Origin: Neotamlana nanhaiensis
Lineage (GTDB): Bacteria > Bacteroidota > Bacteroidia > Flavobacteriales > Flavobacteriaceae
Length of the DNA: 64,000 bases
Assembly (NCBI RefSeq): GCF_000943555.1
Contig: NZ_JTDV01000011.1
Coordinates: 21,258-85,257 of the forward strand
Direction of reading: 5' to 3'
Made by a program: the position numbers and the translations under genes. Below, piece after piece: positions 34,192-44,624 of this stretch. The notes beneath the pieces were generated by a model, which worked only from the letters and a program-made list of their open reading frames with translations, ran no database searches and was not told the DNA's origin. Position 1 is the first letter of the stretch. The number at the start of each line of letters is the position of its first letter.

Positions 34192-35853
34192 TTACAACTC
34201 GTAATGCGATAAAGGTTTAGGGAAACGCTCTGGGTTTGCCGCTAAGTGGTAGCGAGGATCGTCTACATCTTCTATTATAACCTCCTTAAATTTTGGACTT
34301 GATTTATACAGTAGTACTTTACAGTCTTCACTTAAATGCTTCAGCTTAATTTTTTTACCAGCAGCTTCGTATTTTTCAACTAAATTAAAAATGGCTTCAA
34401 TAGCTGAATGATCACTTACACGCGATTCAACAAAATCGATTTCAACTTTATCAGGATCATTTTTTACATCAAACTTTTCGTTAAATGCTTGAATTGATCC
34501 GAAGAATAATGGCCCCCAAATTTCGTAAACTTTAGTACCATCTTCTCGCATACGCTTTCGTGCTCGAATACGTTTGGCATTTTCCCATGCAAATGCTAAA
34601 GCCGAAATAATAACTCCAACAAAAACTGCTACGGCTAAATCTACAAAAACAGTAACTAAAGATACTGTGATTAAAACTACAGCATCTGAAATTGGTATTT
34701 TCTTTAAAATCCTAAAACTAGACCACGCAAAGGTTTCAATAACCATCATAAACATAACACCAACTAAAGCAGCAATTGGCACCATTTCGATAAGTTTATC
34801 TGCAAAAAGAATAAATGAAAGTAACGTAACTGCCATCATAATACCCGATAATCTGCCACGGCCTCCTGCGTTAATATTAATTACAGTTTGCCCAATCATA
34901 CCACAACCACCAGTTCCACCAAACAAACCAGACACTATATTTCCTGCTCCTTGGGCGACACATTCGCGATTTCCGTTTCCGCGGGTTTCGGTAATCTCAT
35001 CCACTAAATTCATGGTCATTAACGTTTCAATAAGTCCAACCGAAGCGGCTAAAAATGCCGGTAACGCAATAAACTTTAACGTATCTAAATTAATTGGTAA
35101 ATTCTGCCATAGCTCAATATTTGGTGTTGGGAATTCACCTTTTAAACCTGTTCCGCCGCCTTCAATAATGTAAGAACCAACAGTAGATACATCTAAATTA
35201 AACCCAACTACAACTAACGAGGTTACAATTATTGCCGTTAAGGCGGCAGGTAACTTCTTGGTTAGTTTTGGTAAACCCCAAATAATTCCCATCGTTAAAA
35301 GCACAAGACCAATCATGGTATATAACTCGGTGCCTTGCATATAATGACTCGCATATTCTTTTACACCTGCATCAGATACTTGTAATGTTTTATGCGAAAA
35401 CATTTTTACCTGGGCCATAAAAATAACGATAGACAAGCCATTAACAAACCCCATCATTACGGGATGTGGAATTAAACGTACAAAACGCCCTAGTTTTAAA
35501 ACACCCGCCAAAATTTGAATGATTCCCATAAGAATAACACAGGCCATTAAATAGAAGAAACCCATGTTTTCTATGGGTGTATCCATGAGCATACCTTTGG
35601 TATGTCCTTCGGCAATCATATGTACAAAAATAACGGCCACAGCTCCTGCTGCACCTGAAATTAATCCAGGACGCCCACCAAAAATAGCAGTTATTAACCC
35701 AATAATAAATGCTCCAGATAACGCCATTAACGGATCGATTTGCGCTACAAAAGCAAAGGCAACAACCTCTGGAATCATCGCTAAAGAAACCGTAACACCA
35801 CTTAAAATATCATTTTTAACATTTGGACGCTGCTTTCTGAAAAAATTTGTCAT
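34192..35853 (-). CDS. SulP family inorganic anion transporter with STAS domain
   Basis: A 553-residue transporter, likely carrying sulfate, bicarbonate or a similar anion. The membrane part (about residues 1-420) has the SLC26/SulP opening with ILSGVTVSLAMIPEVVAFAFVAQIDPLMAL, a LFGGTGGCGMIGQTVIN motif, and repeated helices. The C-terminal STAS domain covers about residues 440-540. Flavobacterial relatives are mostly labelled SulP without a proven substrate. A consensus promoter lies 20-50 bases upstream. Confidence 0.93.
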   Translation of the reverse strand: MTNFFRKQRPNVKNDILSGVTVSLAMIPEVVAFAFVAQIDPLMALSGAFIIGLITAIFGGRPGLISGAAGAVAVIFVHMIAEGHTKGMLMDTPIENMGFFYLMACVILMGIIQILAGVLKLGRFVRLIPHPVMMGFVNGLSIVIFMAQVKMFSHKTLQVSDAGVKEYASHYMQGTELYTMIGLVLLTMGIIWGLPKLTKKLPAALTAIIVTSLVVVGFNLDVSTVGSYIIEGGGTGLKGEFPTPNIELWQNLPINLDTLKFIALPAFLAASVGLIETLMTMNLVDEITETRGNGNRECVAQGAGNIVSGLFGGTGGCGMIGQTVININAGGRGRLSGIMMAVTLLSFILFADKLIEMVPIAALVGVMFMMVIETFAWSSFRILKKIPISDAVVLITVSLVTVFVDLAVAVFVGVIISALAFAWENAKRIRARKRMREDGTKVYEIWGPLFFGSIQAFNEKFDVKNDPDKVEIDFVESRVSDHSAIEAIFNLVEKYEAAGKKIKLKHLSEDCKVLLYKSSPKFKEVIIEDVDDPRYHLAANPERFPKPLSHYEL

Positions 35854-35872
35854 AACTCATGGTTTGATGCTA

Positions 35873-35903
35873 CAAATTTACGTTTAAAATGCAGGCGTGC
35901 AAA
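35873..35903 (-). promoter_or_regulatory. Consensus Bacteroidota promoter for the SulP gene
   Basis: On the minus strand TTTG, exactly 19 bases, then TAAATTTG. Both elements and the spacing match the Bacteroidota housekeeping consensus. The start of transcription would be about 13 bases before the ATG. Confidence 0.68.
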
Positions 35904-35957
35904 CCAAGTAAAAGTTAATTGAGTAAGATTTAAACTATAACGTTTGAAAAATGAATA

Positions 35958-36329
35958 TTAATTCAAATTAAGCAACCATTCAAGCGCTTCCTCCCTAGTT
36001 CTAAAAATTTTAAGATTCCATTTTTTATGTTCGTTTACACCCATTAACGTTTCGGTAGAGAGTAAACTTCCCGAGGTTGCCACCACAACTGCCATCGCAT
36101 TAATTTCTTTTAAATCGGCAATAGATTTTTGAGCACCATAGGTATAAGAATAGGAATTTTGTTTATTAATAATAAGATTAAAAGGTGTTTCTAAATTAGT
36201 TAGTAAAAAATCGTGGTATTCGTCTACCATAATTTCATTCATAATAATGCCTTCATTTACAATCACCTCAGCCAAATTAGGGTATAAAATTTTAATAACA
36301 CCAAATGAGAGCTTGAAAGTTTTCTTCAT
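35958..36329 (-). CDS. Small protein of unknown function, possibly STAS/SpoIIAA-like
   Basis: A 123-residue cytoplasmic protein with alternating strands and helices. The C-terminal half (MAVVVATSGSLLSTETLMG...FRTREEALEWL) is reminiscent of small SpoIIAA/STAS-like proteins found in flavobacteria. I do not recognise it with certainty. It sits just upstream of the SulP gene on the same strand, separated by about 100 bases with a separate SulP promoter. Confidence 0.62.
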   Translation of the reverse strand: MKKTFKLSFGVIKILYPNLAEVIVNEGIIMNEIMVDEYHDFLLTNLETPFNLIINKQNSYSYTYGAQKSIADLKEINAMAVVVATSGSLLSTETLMGVNEHKKWNLKIFRTREEALEWLLNLN

Positions 36330-36475
36330 TAAAATTTAATTGAGAGAATATTAAATAGTTTAATTGTTGCTTAGTTTTAAACTAATCGAACCGAACGAAT
36401 TTAATCAAAATATTTTATTTTCAATATTATTACCATTATTCTTTTTAATTGTAGCTTTCTATAAAAATTGAATTT

Positions 36476-38218
36476 ATGAGATCTCTGCTTCTATTGTTAC
36501 TATGTTGTTTTGCTTGTTCACCATCTAAAACAAAAAACAGTTTCAACTTTAAAACTCATTTTGAAAAAAGTAACGGCTTAGAAACAGCAACTTACAACGA
36601 GACCATTTTGTTTTATAAAAATTTGGCGCACGTTTACCCCGAAATATCAATAGATAGTATTGGTGAAACAGATTCTGGAAAACCTTTGCATTATGTAACC
36701 CTTAACCCTGAAAAAAAATTCGATTTTAAAAACATAAAACAAAATAATAAAAGCATTTTATTGATTAATAATGGCATTCACCCTGGCGAACCAGACGGTA
36801 TAGATGCCACTATGATGCTTTTTAGAGATATTGCAGAAGGTAAAATTGTAGCGCCCAAAAACACCGTTTTAGTTACCATTCCTATTTATAATATTGGTGG
36901 TAGTTTAAACCGAAACTCGACTTCGCGAACAAATCAAAACGGACCTAAAGCATATGGTTTTAGAGGAAATGCTAGAAATTACGATTTAAATCGGGACTTT
37001 ATTAAAAACGATACTAAAAACGCTAAAACCTTTGCTAAAATTTACCATAAAATAAAACCTGATGTTTTTATAGATAACCACGTAAGTAATGGCGCCGATT
37101 ACCAATACACGCTCACTCATTTGTTTACGCAACACAATAAACTTAATGGTAGTTTGGGCAAGTTTATCCACAATACCATGATGCCCAAGTTAGAGCAAAA
37201 TCTAGCTAAAAAACAATGGGACATCACACCTTATGTTAATGTTTTTAATCGTGTTCCTGAAAGCGGGTTTTCTCAATTTATGGACTATCCGCGCTATTCA
37301 ACTGGTTACACTACGCTATTTAACACCTTAGGAATGATGGTTGAAACGCACATGCTAAAACCATACAAACAACGTGTTGAAGGTACTTATGAACTTATGA
37401 AGAGTATGATTGAGATTACCGAAGAACATCACGAAGTAATTGCTACATTAAGGAAGAATGCTTTAACTGAAACGTTAAATTTAAAAACGTACCCCTTAGA
37501 TTGGAAAGCGGATACCACTAAAAACACTATTTTTAATTTTAAAGGGTTTGAAGGTGAAACAATAACAAGTGAAGTAACAGGGCTAAACAGATTAAAATAC
37601 AATAGAAACAAACCTTTTACTAAACCGGTTGTTTACAGTAATTATTTTACACCAAGTGTTCAAGTTACTATACCTAAAGCTTATGTAATTCCCCAAGGCT
37701 GGCACCGCATAATCGATTTGTTGAAACTAAATGATGTAAGTTTACAAACATTAAAAAAAGATACTATAATTACGGTTGAAACTTACAAAATTGAAGCGTT
37801 TGAAACACGACAATCGCCATACGAAGGCCACTACCAACACTATAACACGCAAATAGAATCAGTACAAAAAGAGATAACATTTTTTGAAGGTGATTACATT
37901 GTACAAACAAACCAAGAAGCTATTAGATACTTATTAGAAACCTTAGAACCTCAAGCTCCAGATTCGTTTTTTAACTGGAACTTTTTTGATACCATTTTAC
38001 AACAAAAAGAAGGGTTTTCACCCTACGTTTGGGAAGACAAAGCATTAGAACTTTTAAAAAATAACCCCAAGCTAAAATCTGAATTTAATAAGAAAAAAGC
38101 ACTTGATGATGCTTTTGCCAATAACTGGTATGCGCAACTAGATTGGTTACATAAACAAAGTGAGAATTACGAAAAAGCGCATTTACAATATCCTATATTT
38201 AGAATATTAAAAGACTGA
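36476..38218 (+). CDS. M14 family zinc carboxypeptidase-like lipoprotein
   Basis: A 580-residue predicted lipoprotein: the signal RSLLLLLLCCFAC ends in Cys. An M14 domain follows, with zinc ligands His102 and Glu105 in NGIHPGEPDG and a third His in FIDNHVSNG; NYDLNRDFIK is the substrate-Arg-type segment. The C-terminal 230 residues are outside the normal peptidase core and unknown. It probably releases C-terminal residues in the envelope. It is convergent with the amidinotransferase-fold gene, 6 bases away. Confidence 0.86.
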   Translation: MRSLLLLLLCCFACSPSKTKNSFNFKTHFEKSNGLETATYNETILFYKNLAHVYPEISIDSIGETDSGKPLHYVTLNPEKKFDFKNIKQNNKSILLINNGIHPGEPDGIDATMMLFRDIAEGKIVAPKNTVLVTIPIYNIGGSLNRNSTSRTNQNGPKAYGFRGNARNYDLNRDFIKNDTKNAKTFAKIYHKIKPDVFIDNHVSNGADYQYTLTHLFTQHNKLNGSLGKFIHNTMMPKLEQNLAKKQWDITPYVNVFNRVPESGFSQFMDYPRYSTGYTTLFNTLGMMVETHMLKPYKQRVEGTYELMKSMIEITEEHHEVIATLRKNALTETLNLKTYPLDWKADTTKNTIFNFKGFEGETITSEVTGLNRLKYNRNKPFTKPVVYSNYFTPSVQVTIPKAYVIPQGWHRIIDLLKLNDVSLQTLKKDTIITVETYKIEAFETRQSPYEGHYQHYNTQIESVQKEITFFEGDYIVQTNQEAIRYLLETLEPQAPDSFFNWNFFDTILQQKEGFSPYVWEDKALELLKNNPKLKSEFNKKKALDDAFANNWYAQLDWLHKQSENYEKAHLQYPIFRILKD

Positions 38219-38224
38219 TTCTTT

Positions 38225-39139
38225 TTAATCGCGAATTAAAGGTAATGTAGAGCATCGTAGCAAACCTTCTTGTTTAGCTATTTCGGCGTAAGGTACTTCT
38301 TCTACAGTAAAACCTTCAGAGCGTAACCAATTGTTTAATCTGGTGAAGTTTTTTTCTGAAATTACAACATCTTCAGAAATAGAAAAAACATTACTATTCA
38401 TATTGTACATTTCGTCTTTAGTTATTTCAAAAACGTTGTCTTTTCCAAAGAAATTTATCAACCAGTTATACTCCTCTTCAACTAAAAATCCATTTTTATG
38501 AATAATAGCTTTTCCTTTTCCTAGCGGTTGAAAACAACAATCAAGATGCAATGCATTTTCTTTAGCATTAGTATTCGATTTCCGAAGCTCGAAAGACTTT
38601 ACAATTTTATTGGGAAACAATTCCTGTATGGCTAAAACCGCCGCTTTATTGGTTCTTGCCGTTATAAAATCTGGGTAATCGATTCCGGTATATGTTCCTA
38701 TAAAAATGTAATCGTTCCACGGCATTACATCGCCGCCTTCAATATGGCAAGCTTCAGGTAAAACAATACGCTTTTTAGGATCGATTTGATTCCAAACATG
38801 TTGTATAGCTTTTACCTCTTCTTCTCTATCGGGTAAAATATTAGCGCGAATAATTTTATCATCAATAACAAAAGCTATATCACGAGAAAATATTTGGTTA
38901 CAATTTTTAATAACCACTGGCCTAAATACTTCAACATTGTACTTTTTAAAAACTTGAGCCACGGCTTCCATTTCTAAAACCATATCGCTTTCTTTGGGAT
39001 AAGTCCCAGCTTTTACGTGCTCAATACTTTTAGGATCGTAACAGTCATCAATACTCGGCACAGGTCCGTTACTAATAGCTGTTCCTAAAATTACAGCACG
39101 CAACCTTGACGTTTCGTTTTTAATGTTGAGTTTTAACAT
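38225..39139 (-). CDS. Amidinotransferase-fold hydrolase (DDAH-like)
   Basis: A 304-residue enzyme of the guanidine-modifying superfamily. The catalytic set is visible: acidic residues in EGGD at about 138-141, His in ALHLDCCF, and Cys296 in LLRCSTLPL near the C-terminus. Family members hydrolyse dimethylarginine, arginine or citrulline-like substrates; the exact one is not readable. I start at the ATG at 39139 (LKLNIKNETSRL); the frame to 39163 is longer but adds an atypical leader. It lies downstream of gltA, behind a terminator. Confidence 0.82.
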   Translation of the reverse strand: MLKLNIKNETSRLRAVILGTAISNGPVPSIDDCYDPKSIEHVKAGTYPKESDMVLEMEAVAQVFKKYNVEVFRPVVIKNCNQIFSRDIAFVIDDKIIRANILPDREEEVKAIQHVWNQIDPKKRIVLPEACHIEGGDVMPWNDYIFIGTYTGIDYPDFITARTNKAAVLAIQELFPNKIVKSFELRKSNTNAKENALHLDCCFQPLGKGKAIIHKNGFLVEEEYNWLINFFGKDNVFEITKDEMYNMNSNVFSISEDVVISEKNFTRLNNWLRSEGFTVEEVPYAEIAKQEGLLRCSTLPLIRD

Positions 39140-39150
39140 GTGGTAAATAT

Positions 39151-39186
39151 AAAAAAGCTTCACAAGAACTAACTTATGAAGCTTTA
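39151..39186 (-). terminator. Terminator after gltA
   Basis: AAAGCTTC and GAAGCTTT form an 8-bp stem that continues with further pairs inside; T-rich sequence follows on the minus strand. It starts 22 bases beyond the gltA stop and overlaps the upstream side of the hydrolase start. Confidence 0.7.
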
Positions 39187-39207
39187 TATTTTATATTTAT
39201 TTTAAAA

Positions 39208-40494
39208 CTATCTGTCGCTTGCAGCTTTAAATGCTCTTTCGTTTTCACCAATATAAACTTGTCTTGGACGACCAATTGGTTCTTTACGTAAACGCATTTC
39301 TCTCCATTGCGCTATCCAACCTGGTAAACGTCCTAAGGCGAACATAACCGTAAACATTTCAACAGGAATACCCATAGCACGGTAAATAATTCCTGAGTAA
39401 AAATCGACGTTTGGATATAATTTTCTATCTACGAAATATTGGTCTTCTAAAGCTTCTTTTTCTAAACCTTTAGCAATATCTAAAATAGGATCTTGTACTC
39501 CTAAATCTCCTAAAACTTCATCTGCAGCTACTTTTATAATTCTCGCTCTTGGATCGAAGTTTTTATAAACACGGTGACCAAAGCCCATCAAACGGAAAGG
39601 ATCGGCTTTATCTTTAGCTTTACCCATATATTTTTTAGTATCGCCACCATCGGCCTTAATTGCTTCTAGCATTTCTAAAACCGCTTGGTTTGCACCTCCA
39701 TGAAGCGGTCCCCAAAGTGCCGAAATACCAGCAGATAAAGATGCAAATAACCCAGCATGCGACGAGCCTACAATTCGTACTGTTGACGTAGAACAGTTTT
39801 GCTCATGATCGGCATGAAGTATTAACAATTTATCTAAAGCGTTTACTAAAATTTTATTTTGTTTATAATCTTCATCAGGGCGTTTAAACATCATTTGTAA
39901 AATGTTTTCTACGTAACCTAATGACGAACTACCATAATCTAAAGGTAAGCCCATTTTTTTGCGCATTGTCCAAGCCACTAAAATTGGGAATTTACCTAAA
40001 ATACGAACAATGGCATTGTACATTTCCTCTTCAGAATCTACATTTACAGAAGATGGATTAAACGCTGTTAACGCACTTGTTAAAGATGCTAAAACTCCCA
40101 TTGGATGTGCAGATTTTGGAAAGGCATCTAAAATCTTTTTAACATCATCATCAACTACGGCGTGTTTTTTAATATCGGCATGAAACTTTTCAAGTTCACT
40201 GCTCGTTGGAAGGTCTCCAAAAATTAAAAGATATGCTACTTCTAAAAAATCGGCTTTTTCGGCTAATTCCTCTATGCTATAACCTCTGTACCTTAAAATA
40301 CCCTTTTCACCATCTAAAAAAGTAATGCCACTAACACACGATCCTGTATTTTTATAACCAGGATCGATAGTTGTTACACCACCTGTTACGCCTCTAAGTT
40401 TTGAGATATCTATTGCAACTTCATTCTCGGTTCCTGTAAATAACGGGAACTCATTCTTTTGTCCGTTTATTTCAATTGTAGCAGTATTTGCCAT
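39208..40494 (-). CDS. gltA: Citrate synthase
   Basis: A 428-residue type II citrate synthase, which condenses acetyl-CoA with oxaloacetate at the entry to the TCA cycle. The catalytic residues are in LHADHEQNCSTSTVR (His), PLHGGANQAVLEML and the MGFGHRVYKNFDPRA segment (His), with an Asp in the late DFYSG motif. Length matches the hexameric Gram-negative form. It is flanked by terminators, so likely monocistronic. Confidence 0.97.
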   Translation of the reverse strand: MANTATIEINGQKNEFPLFTGTENEVAIDISKLRGVTGGVTTIDPGYKNTGSCVSGITFLDGEKGILRYRGYSIEELAEKADFLEVAYLLIFGDLPTSSELEKFHADIKKHAVVDDDVKKILDAFPKSAHPMGVLASLTSALTAFNPSSVNVDSEEEMYNAIVRILGKFPILVAWTMRKKMGLPLDYGSSSLGYVENILQMMFKRPDEDYKQNKILVNALDKLLILHADHEQNCSTSTVRIVGSSHAGLFASLSAGISALWGPLHGGANQAVLEMLEAIKADGGDTKKYMGKAKDKADPFRLMGFGHRVYKNFDPRARIIKVAADEVLGDLGVQDPILDIAKGLEKEALEDQYFVDRKLYPNVDFYSGIIYRAMGIPVEMFTVMFALGRLPGWIAQWREMRLRKEPIGRPRQVYIGENERAFKAASDR

Positions 40495-40616
40495 GTTTAA
40501 TGTTATAAGTTTTTGTTTAATTTTCGTGGAAGGCTAAAGTACAAAATATACTATTATTTTTAAAGCTAATTACAAACGATTTAATCGATTGCACAATTAA
40601 ATTTTTTGATTAAAAA

Positions 40617-40652
40617 CGAAAAAAGCGATTATTTAACAATAACCGCTTTTTT
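40617..40652 (-). terminator. Terminator after eno
   Basis: AAAAAGCG-TTATT and AATAA-CGCTTTTT pair with one mismatch and are followed by T on the minus strand; it begins 22 bases after the eno stop. Confidence 0.8.
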
Positions 40653-40673
40653 GTATAAAAACATAACTGTTGT

Positions 40674-41975
<1,302 letters not shown>

Positions 41976-41992
41976 TTAATCTTTATTTTATT

Positions 41993-42000
41993 CAAATTTA
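41993..42000 (-). promoter_or_regulatory. -7 promoter element upstream of eno
   Basis: The minus strand reads TAAATTTG, a perfect TAnnTTTG, 30 bases before the ATG. No TTG at the expected distance, so confidence is low. Confidence 0.3.
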
Positions 42001-42073
42001 CGGTTTAATCTTGTTATTATTTCATGCTTTATAAAAGAATTTCATAAAAACATTTCGATAACGTTTTAGTAAT

Positions 42074-42111
42074 AAAAAAAACCTCAAAAACAGCGAACTG
42101 CTTTGAGGTTT
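42074..42111 (-). terminator. Terminator after carA
   Basis: AAACCTCAAA and TTTGAGGTTT form a 10-bp stem with a 13-base loop; a run of T follows on the minus strand. It lies 8 bases beyond the carA stop. Confidence 0.85.
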
Positions 42112-42118
42112 CTTTAAA

Positions 42119-43222
42119 CTATTTTTTTATATTTTCAATGAATTGATCGAACAAATACGATGAATCGTGTGGTCCAGGACTAGCTTCTGGGTGATATTGT
42201 ACCGAAAAACAATTTTTATTTTTCATAGCAATACCTGCAATGGTATTATCGTTTAAATGTACATGTGTAATTTCTAGTTCAGCATTTGCTTCTGTTTCTT
42301 CTCTGTTAATAGCAAAACCATGGTTTTGAGACGTAATTTCACCTTTACCCGTTATTAAATTTTTAACAGGATGGTTTATACCACGATGACCATTATACAT
42401 TTTATATGTAGATACACCATTAGCTAATGCAATAACTTGGTGCCCTAAACAAATACCGAATAATGGTAAGTTTCTTTTTATAATTTCTTTAGCTATTTCT
42501 TGAGCTTCAACTAAAGGTTCTGGATCTCCTGGTCCGTTTGATAAGAAATAACCATCCGGTTTAAACGCTTCTAAATCTTCAAATTTAGAATTATAAGGAA
42601 ACACCTTAATATAAACATCGCGTTTAGCTATATTACGTAAGATGTTTGTTTTTATTCCAATATCTAAAGCAGCAACTTTATAAGTTGCATTCTCATCACC
42701 ATAAAAATAAGGTTCTTTAGTTGATACTTTTGAAGCTAACTCTAAACCTTCCATATTTGGCACTTCGGCTAATTGCTTTTTTAAGCCTTCAATATTATCA
42801 ACTTCGGTTGAAATTATAGCATTCATAGCACCGTTTTCGCGAATGTAACTAACAAGTGCACGCGTATCAACATCAGATATTGCCAGAAGATTATTTTTGT
42901 CTAGAAAATCTTCTAATGAAGCATCGGCTGAATCTCTTGAATAATCGTAGCTAAAATTCTTTACAATTAAACCCGCAATTTTTACCGAGTTTGATTCAAC
43001 TTCATCTGTATTTGTACCATAATTTCCAATATGCGCATTTGTAGTAACCATAATTTGACCGAAATATGAAGGATCTGTAAAAATCTCTTGATAACCAGTC
43101 ATTCCTGTATTAAAACAAACTTCGCCAAATGCAGTACCTTGCTTATTCCCTACTGCTTTACCGTGAAAAATTGTGCCATCTGCTAGAAGAACAATGGCCT
43201 TTTGTCGTTTTTGATATCTCAT
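42119..43222 (-). CDS. carA: Carbamoyl-phosphate synthase small (glutaminase) subunit
   Basis: A 367-residue subunit that releases ammonia from glutamine for carbamoyl phosphate synthesis, feeding arginine and pyrimidines. The N-terminal domain (LADGTIFHGKAVG...GEVCFNTGMTGYQEIFTDPSY) is followed by the class I amidotransferase domain with FGICLGHQ (nucleophile Cys), NHGFAI and the HPEASPGP motif. carB is not in the window. It is flanked by terminators on both sides. Confidence 0.96.
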   Translation of the reverse strand: MRYQKRQKAIVLLADGTIFHGKAVGNKQGTAFGEVCFNTGMTGYQEIFTDPSYFGQIMVTTNAHIGNYGTNTDEVESNSVKIAGLIVKNFSYDYSRDSADASLEDFLDKNNLLAISDVDTRALVSYIRENGAMNAIISTEVDNIEGLKKQLAEVPNMEGLELASKVSTKEPYFYGDENATYKVAALDIGIKTNILRNIAKRDVYIKVFPYNSKFEDLEAFKPDGYFLSNGPGDPEPLVEAQEIAKEIIKRNLPLFGICLGHQVIALANGVSTYKMYNGHRGINHPVKNLITGKGEITSQNHGFAINREETEANAELEITHVHLNDNTIAGIAMKNKNCFSVQYHPEASPGPHDSSYLFDQFIENIKK

Positions 43223-43253
43223 TTAAAAAAAAGTTTCACAAAATTGATAAAAA

Positions 43254-43284
43254 AAAAGGACAAACTAAAATAGTTTATCCTTTC
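43254..43284 (-). terminator. Terminator between the unknown secreted gene and carA
   Basis: AAAGGA-AAACTA and TAGTTT-TCCTTT pair with one mismatch around a 3-base loop, followed by T on the minus strand. It begins 4 bases after the stop of the upstream secreted-protein gene. Confidence 0.75.
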
Positions 43285-43287
43285 TTT

Positions 43288-44016
43288 TTAACTTTTAATT
43301 GAAAAGTAATAACTTAATATTTTTTGCACGTCGGCTATCTTATTATATTTTAAATGTTGCTTTTTAGCAAAACTTTTCACCTGACTTGTATAATCGCTTT
43401 TAATAAGTTTTAAAACTCCCGATTTTTTTAATTTTATAGGTTTTATTTTTTCATCACTAACCGTACGTAAATAAAACTCCTTTTCAGATGAATATTGTTT
43501 AGGCGTTAAATATTCCTTTGTTAAAGGATCTACACTACCAGGTGTAATTTTTAATTTATACATTGATAAAAGTTCAAAATTACTTTCATCCAACAATACT
43601 TCATAAAATACATCAGAGTTTAGTTCACTACTATGAAAGGGTTTAAAAACCAATAAATCGATGGATATTTGTTTTAATTCGTTATTTTCTGGGCTTAAAA
43701 CAAAAATAGAGTCATTATTTAATTTAACCTCAAATCTTTCGTCTTCAAGATTATAATTTACTCCATCGATAACAAAGGTTCTATCTCCAAACCAAATCGT
43801 AGCTTTTTTATTCCATTGACTAAATAAGTACGGACTACCTTCAATATTTTTATCCTTATCTTTAAAATTAGTATGATAAGTTTGTGCTTTCATACCAGAA
43901 AACAAGCTTGTTGTTTCTTTAGAGTTCCCTCCTAATCCACTTGTCCCTAAATTTGTTTGAGACAAACAATTTAAAGACCCAATAAAAAACAAAGTATATA
44001 CGATTTTTTTTAACAT
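43288..44016 (-). CDS. Secreted protein of unknown function
   Basis: A 242-residue protein with a signal peptide (KKIVYTLFFIGSLNCLS; the Cys could be a lipobox, though the -3 and -1 residues are not ideal). The mature part is rich in beta-type, charged segments and shows no motif I recognise. It is wedged between rplQ and carA with terminators on both sides and only about 60 bases upstream, so its own promoter is unclear. Described as unknown. Confidence 0.7.
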   Translation of the reverse strand: MLKKIVYTLFFIGSLNCLSQTNLGTSGLGGNSKETTSLFSGMKAQTYHTNFKDKDKNIEGSPYLFSQWNKKATIWFGDRTFVIDGVNYNLEDERFEVKLNNDSIFVLSPENNELKQISIDLLVFKPFHSSELNSDVFYEVLLDESNFELLSMYKLKITPGSVDPLTKEYLTPKQYSSEKEFYLRTVSDEKIKPIKLKKSGVLKLIKSDYTSQVKSFAKKQHLKYNKIADVQKILSYYFSIKS

Positions 44017-44033
44017 ATATGATTACTTTTAAT

Positions 44034-44070
44034 TTAAAAAAAAAGATAAGCTTTTGGCCTATCTTTTTTT
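44034..44070 (-). terminator. Strong terminator ending the ribosomal cluster
   Basis: AAAAGATAGGC and GCTTATCTTTT (minus strand) give an 11-bp stem, including one G-T pair, with a 5-base loop and a long T-run. It starts 9 bases after the rplQ stop. Confidence 0.88.
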
Positions 44071-44078
44071 GTTACATT

Positions 44079-44552
44079 TTATTCTTCTTCGTTTGAAGCT
44101 TGTGTTTCAACTGGAGCAGCTGCTGCAGGTTTAGAACCGCCTCGTCTACTTCTTCTTGTTGATTTCTTTTTAGGCTTATCGGCATTGTAAATTTCGTTGT
44201 AATCTACAAGTTCAATCATCGCCATATCGGCATTATCACCTAAACGATTTCCTAATTTAATTATACGTGTATAACCACCTGGTCTGTCAGCAACTTTAGT
44301 AGCTACTTCTCTAAACAATTCGGTAACAGCATCCTTTTGTCTTAAACGCGACATAACAATACGTCTGTTATGTGTTGTATCTTCTTTAGATTTTGTTACT
44401 AAAGGCTCTACAAATTGCTTTAAAGCTTTTGCTTTAGCAACAGTAGTGTTAATACGCTTGTGCTCTATTAAAGAACAAGCCATATTTGCTAACATTGCTT
44501 TTCTGTGCGCTGTTTTTCTACCTAAATGGTTTACTTTTTTTCCGTGTCTCAT
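44079..44552 (-). CDS. rplQ: 50S ribosomal protein L17
   Basis: A 157-residue L17. The core ([24 protein letters not shown] to residue about 120) is standard; the last 35 residues form a Lys/Arg-rich then Ala/Glu-rich tail, longer than in E. coli (127 residues). It is the last gene of the translation cluster, 72 bases after rpoA, and is followed by the strong terminator. Confidence 0.96.
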   Translation of the reverse strand: MRHGKKVNHLGRKTAHRKAMLANMACSLIEHKRINTTVAKAKALKQFVEPLVTKSKEDTTHNRRIVMSRLRQKDAVTELFREVATKVADRPGGYTRIIKLGNRLGDNADMAMIELVDYNEIYNADKPKKKSTRRSRRGGSKPAAAAPVETQASNEEE

Positions 44553-44624
44553 GACTTTTGTTTTAAACCTCTATCTTGCTACAAGATCCTGTTAGGAGAG
44601 CAAATTATAAAGGAGTTAATAAAT

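Noticed and set aside
34574..35173. A 199-codon open frame on the plus strand
   Set aside because: It lies wholly antisense to the SulP gene; its Thr/Ile/Pro-rich product is what the complement of membrane-protein codons gives.
35564..35887. A 107-codon open frame on the plus strand crossing the SulP start
   Set aside because: It is antisense to the SulP N-terminus and its promoter region; composition is that of a shadow frame.
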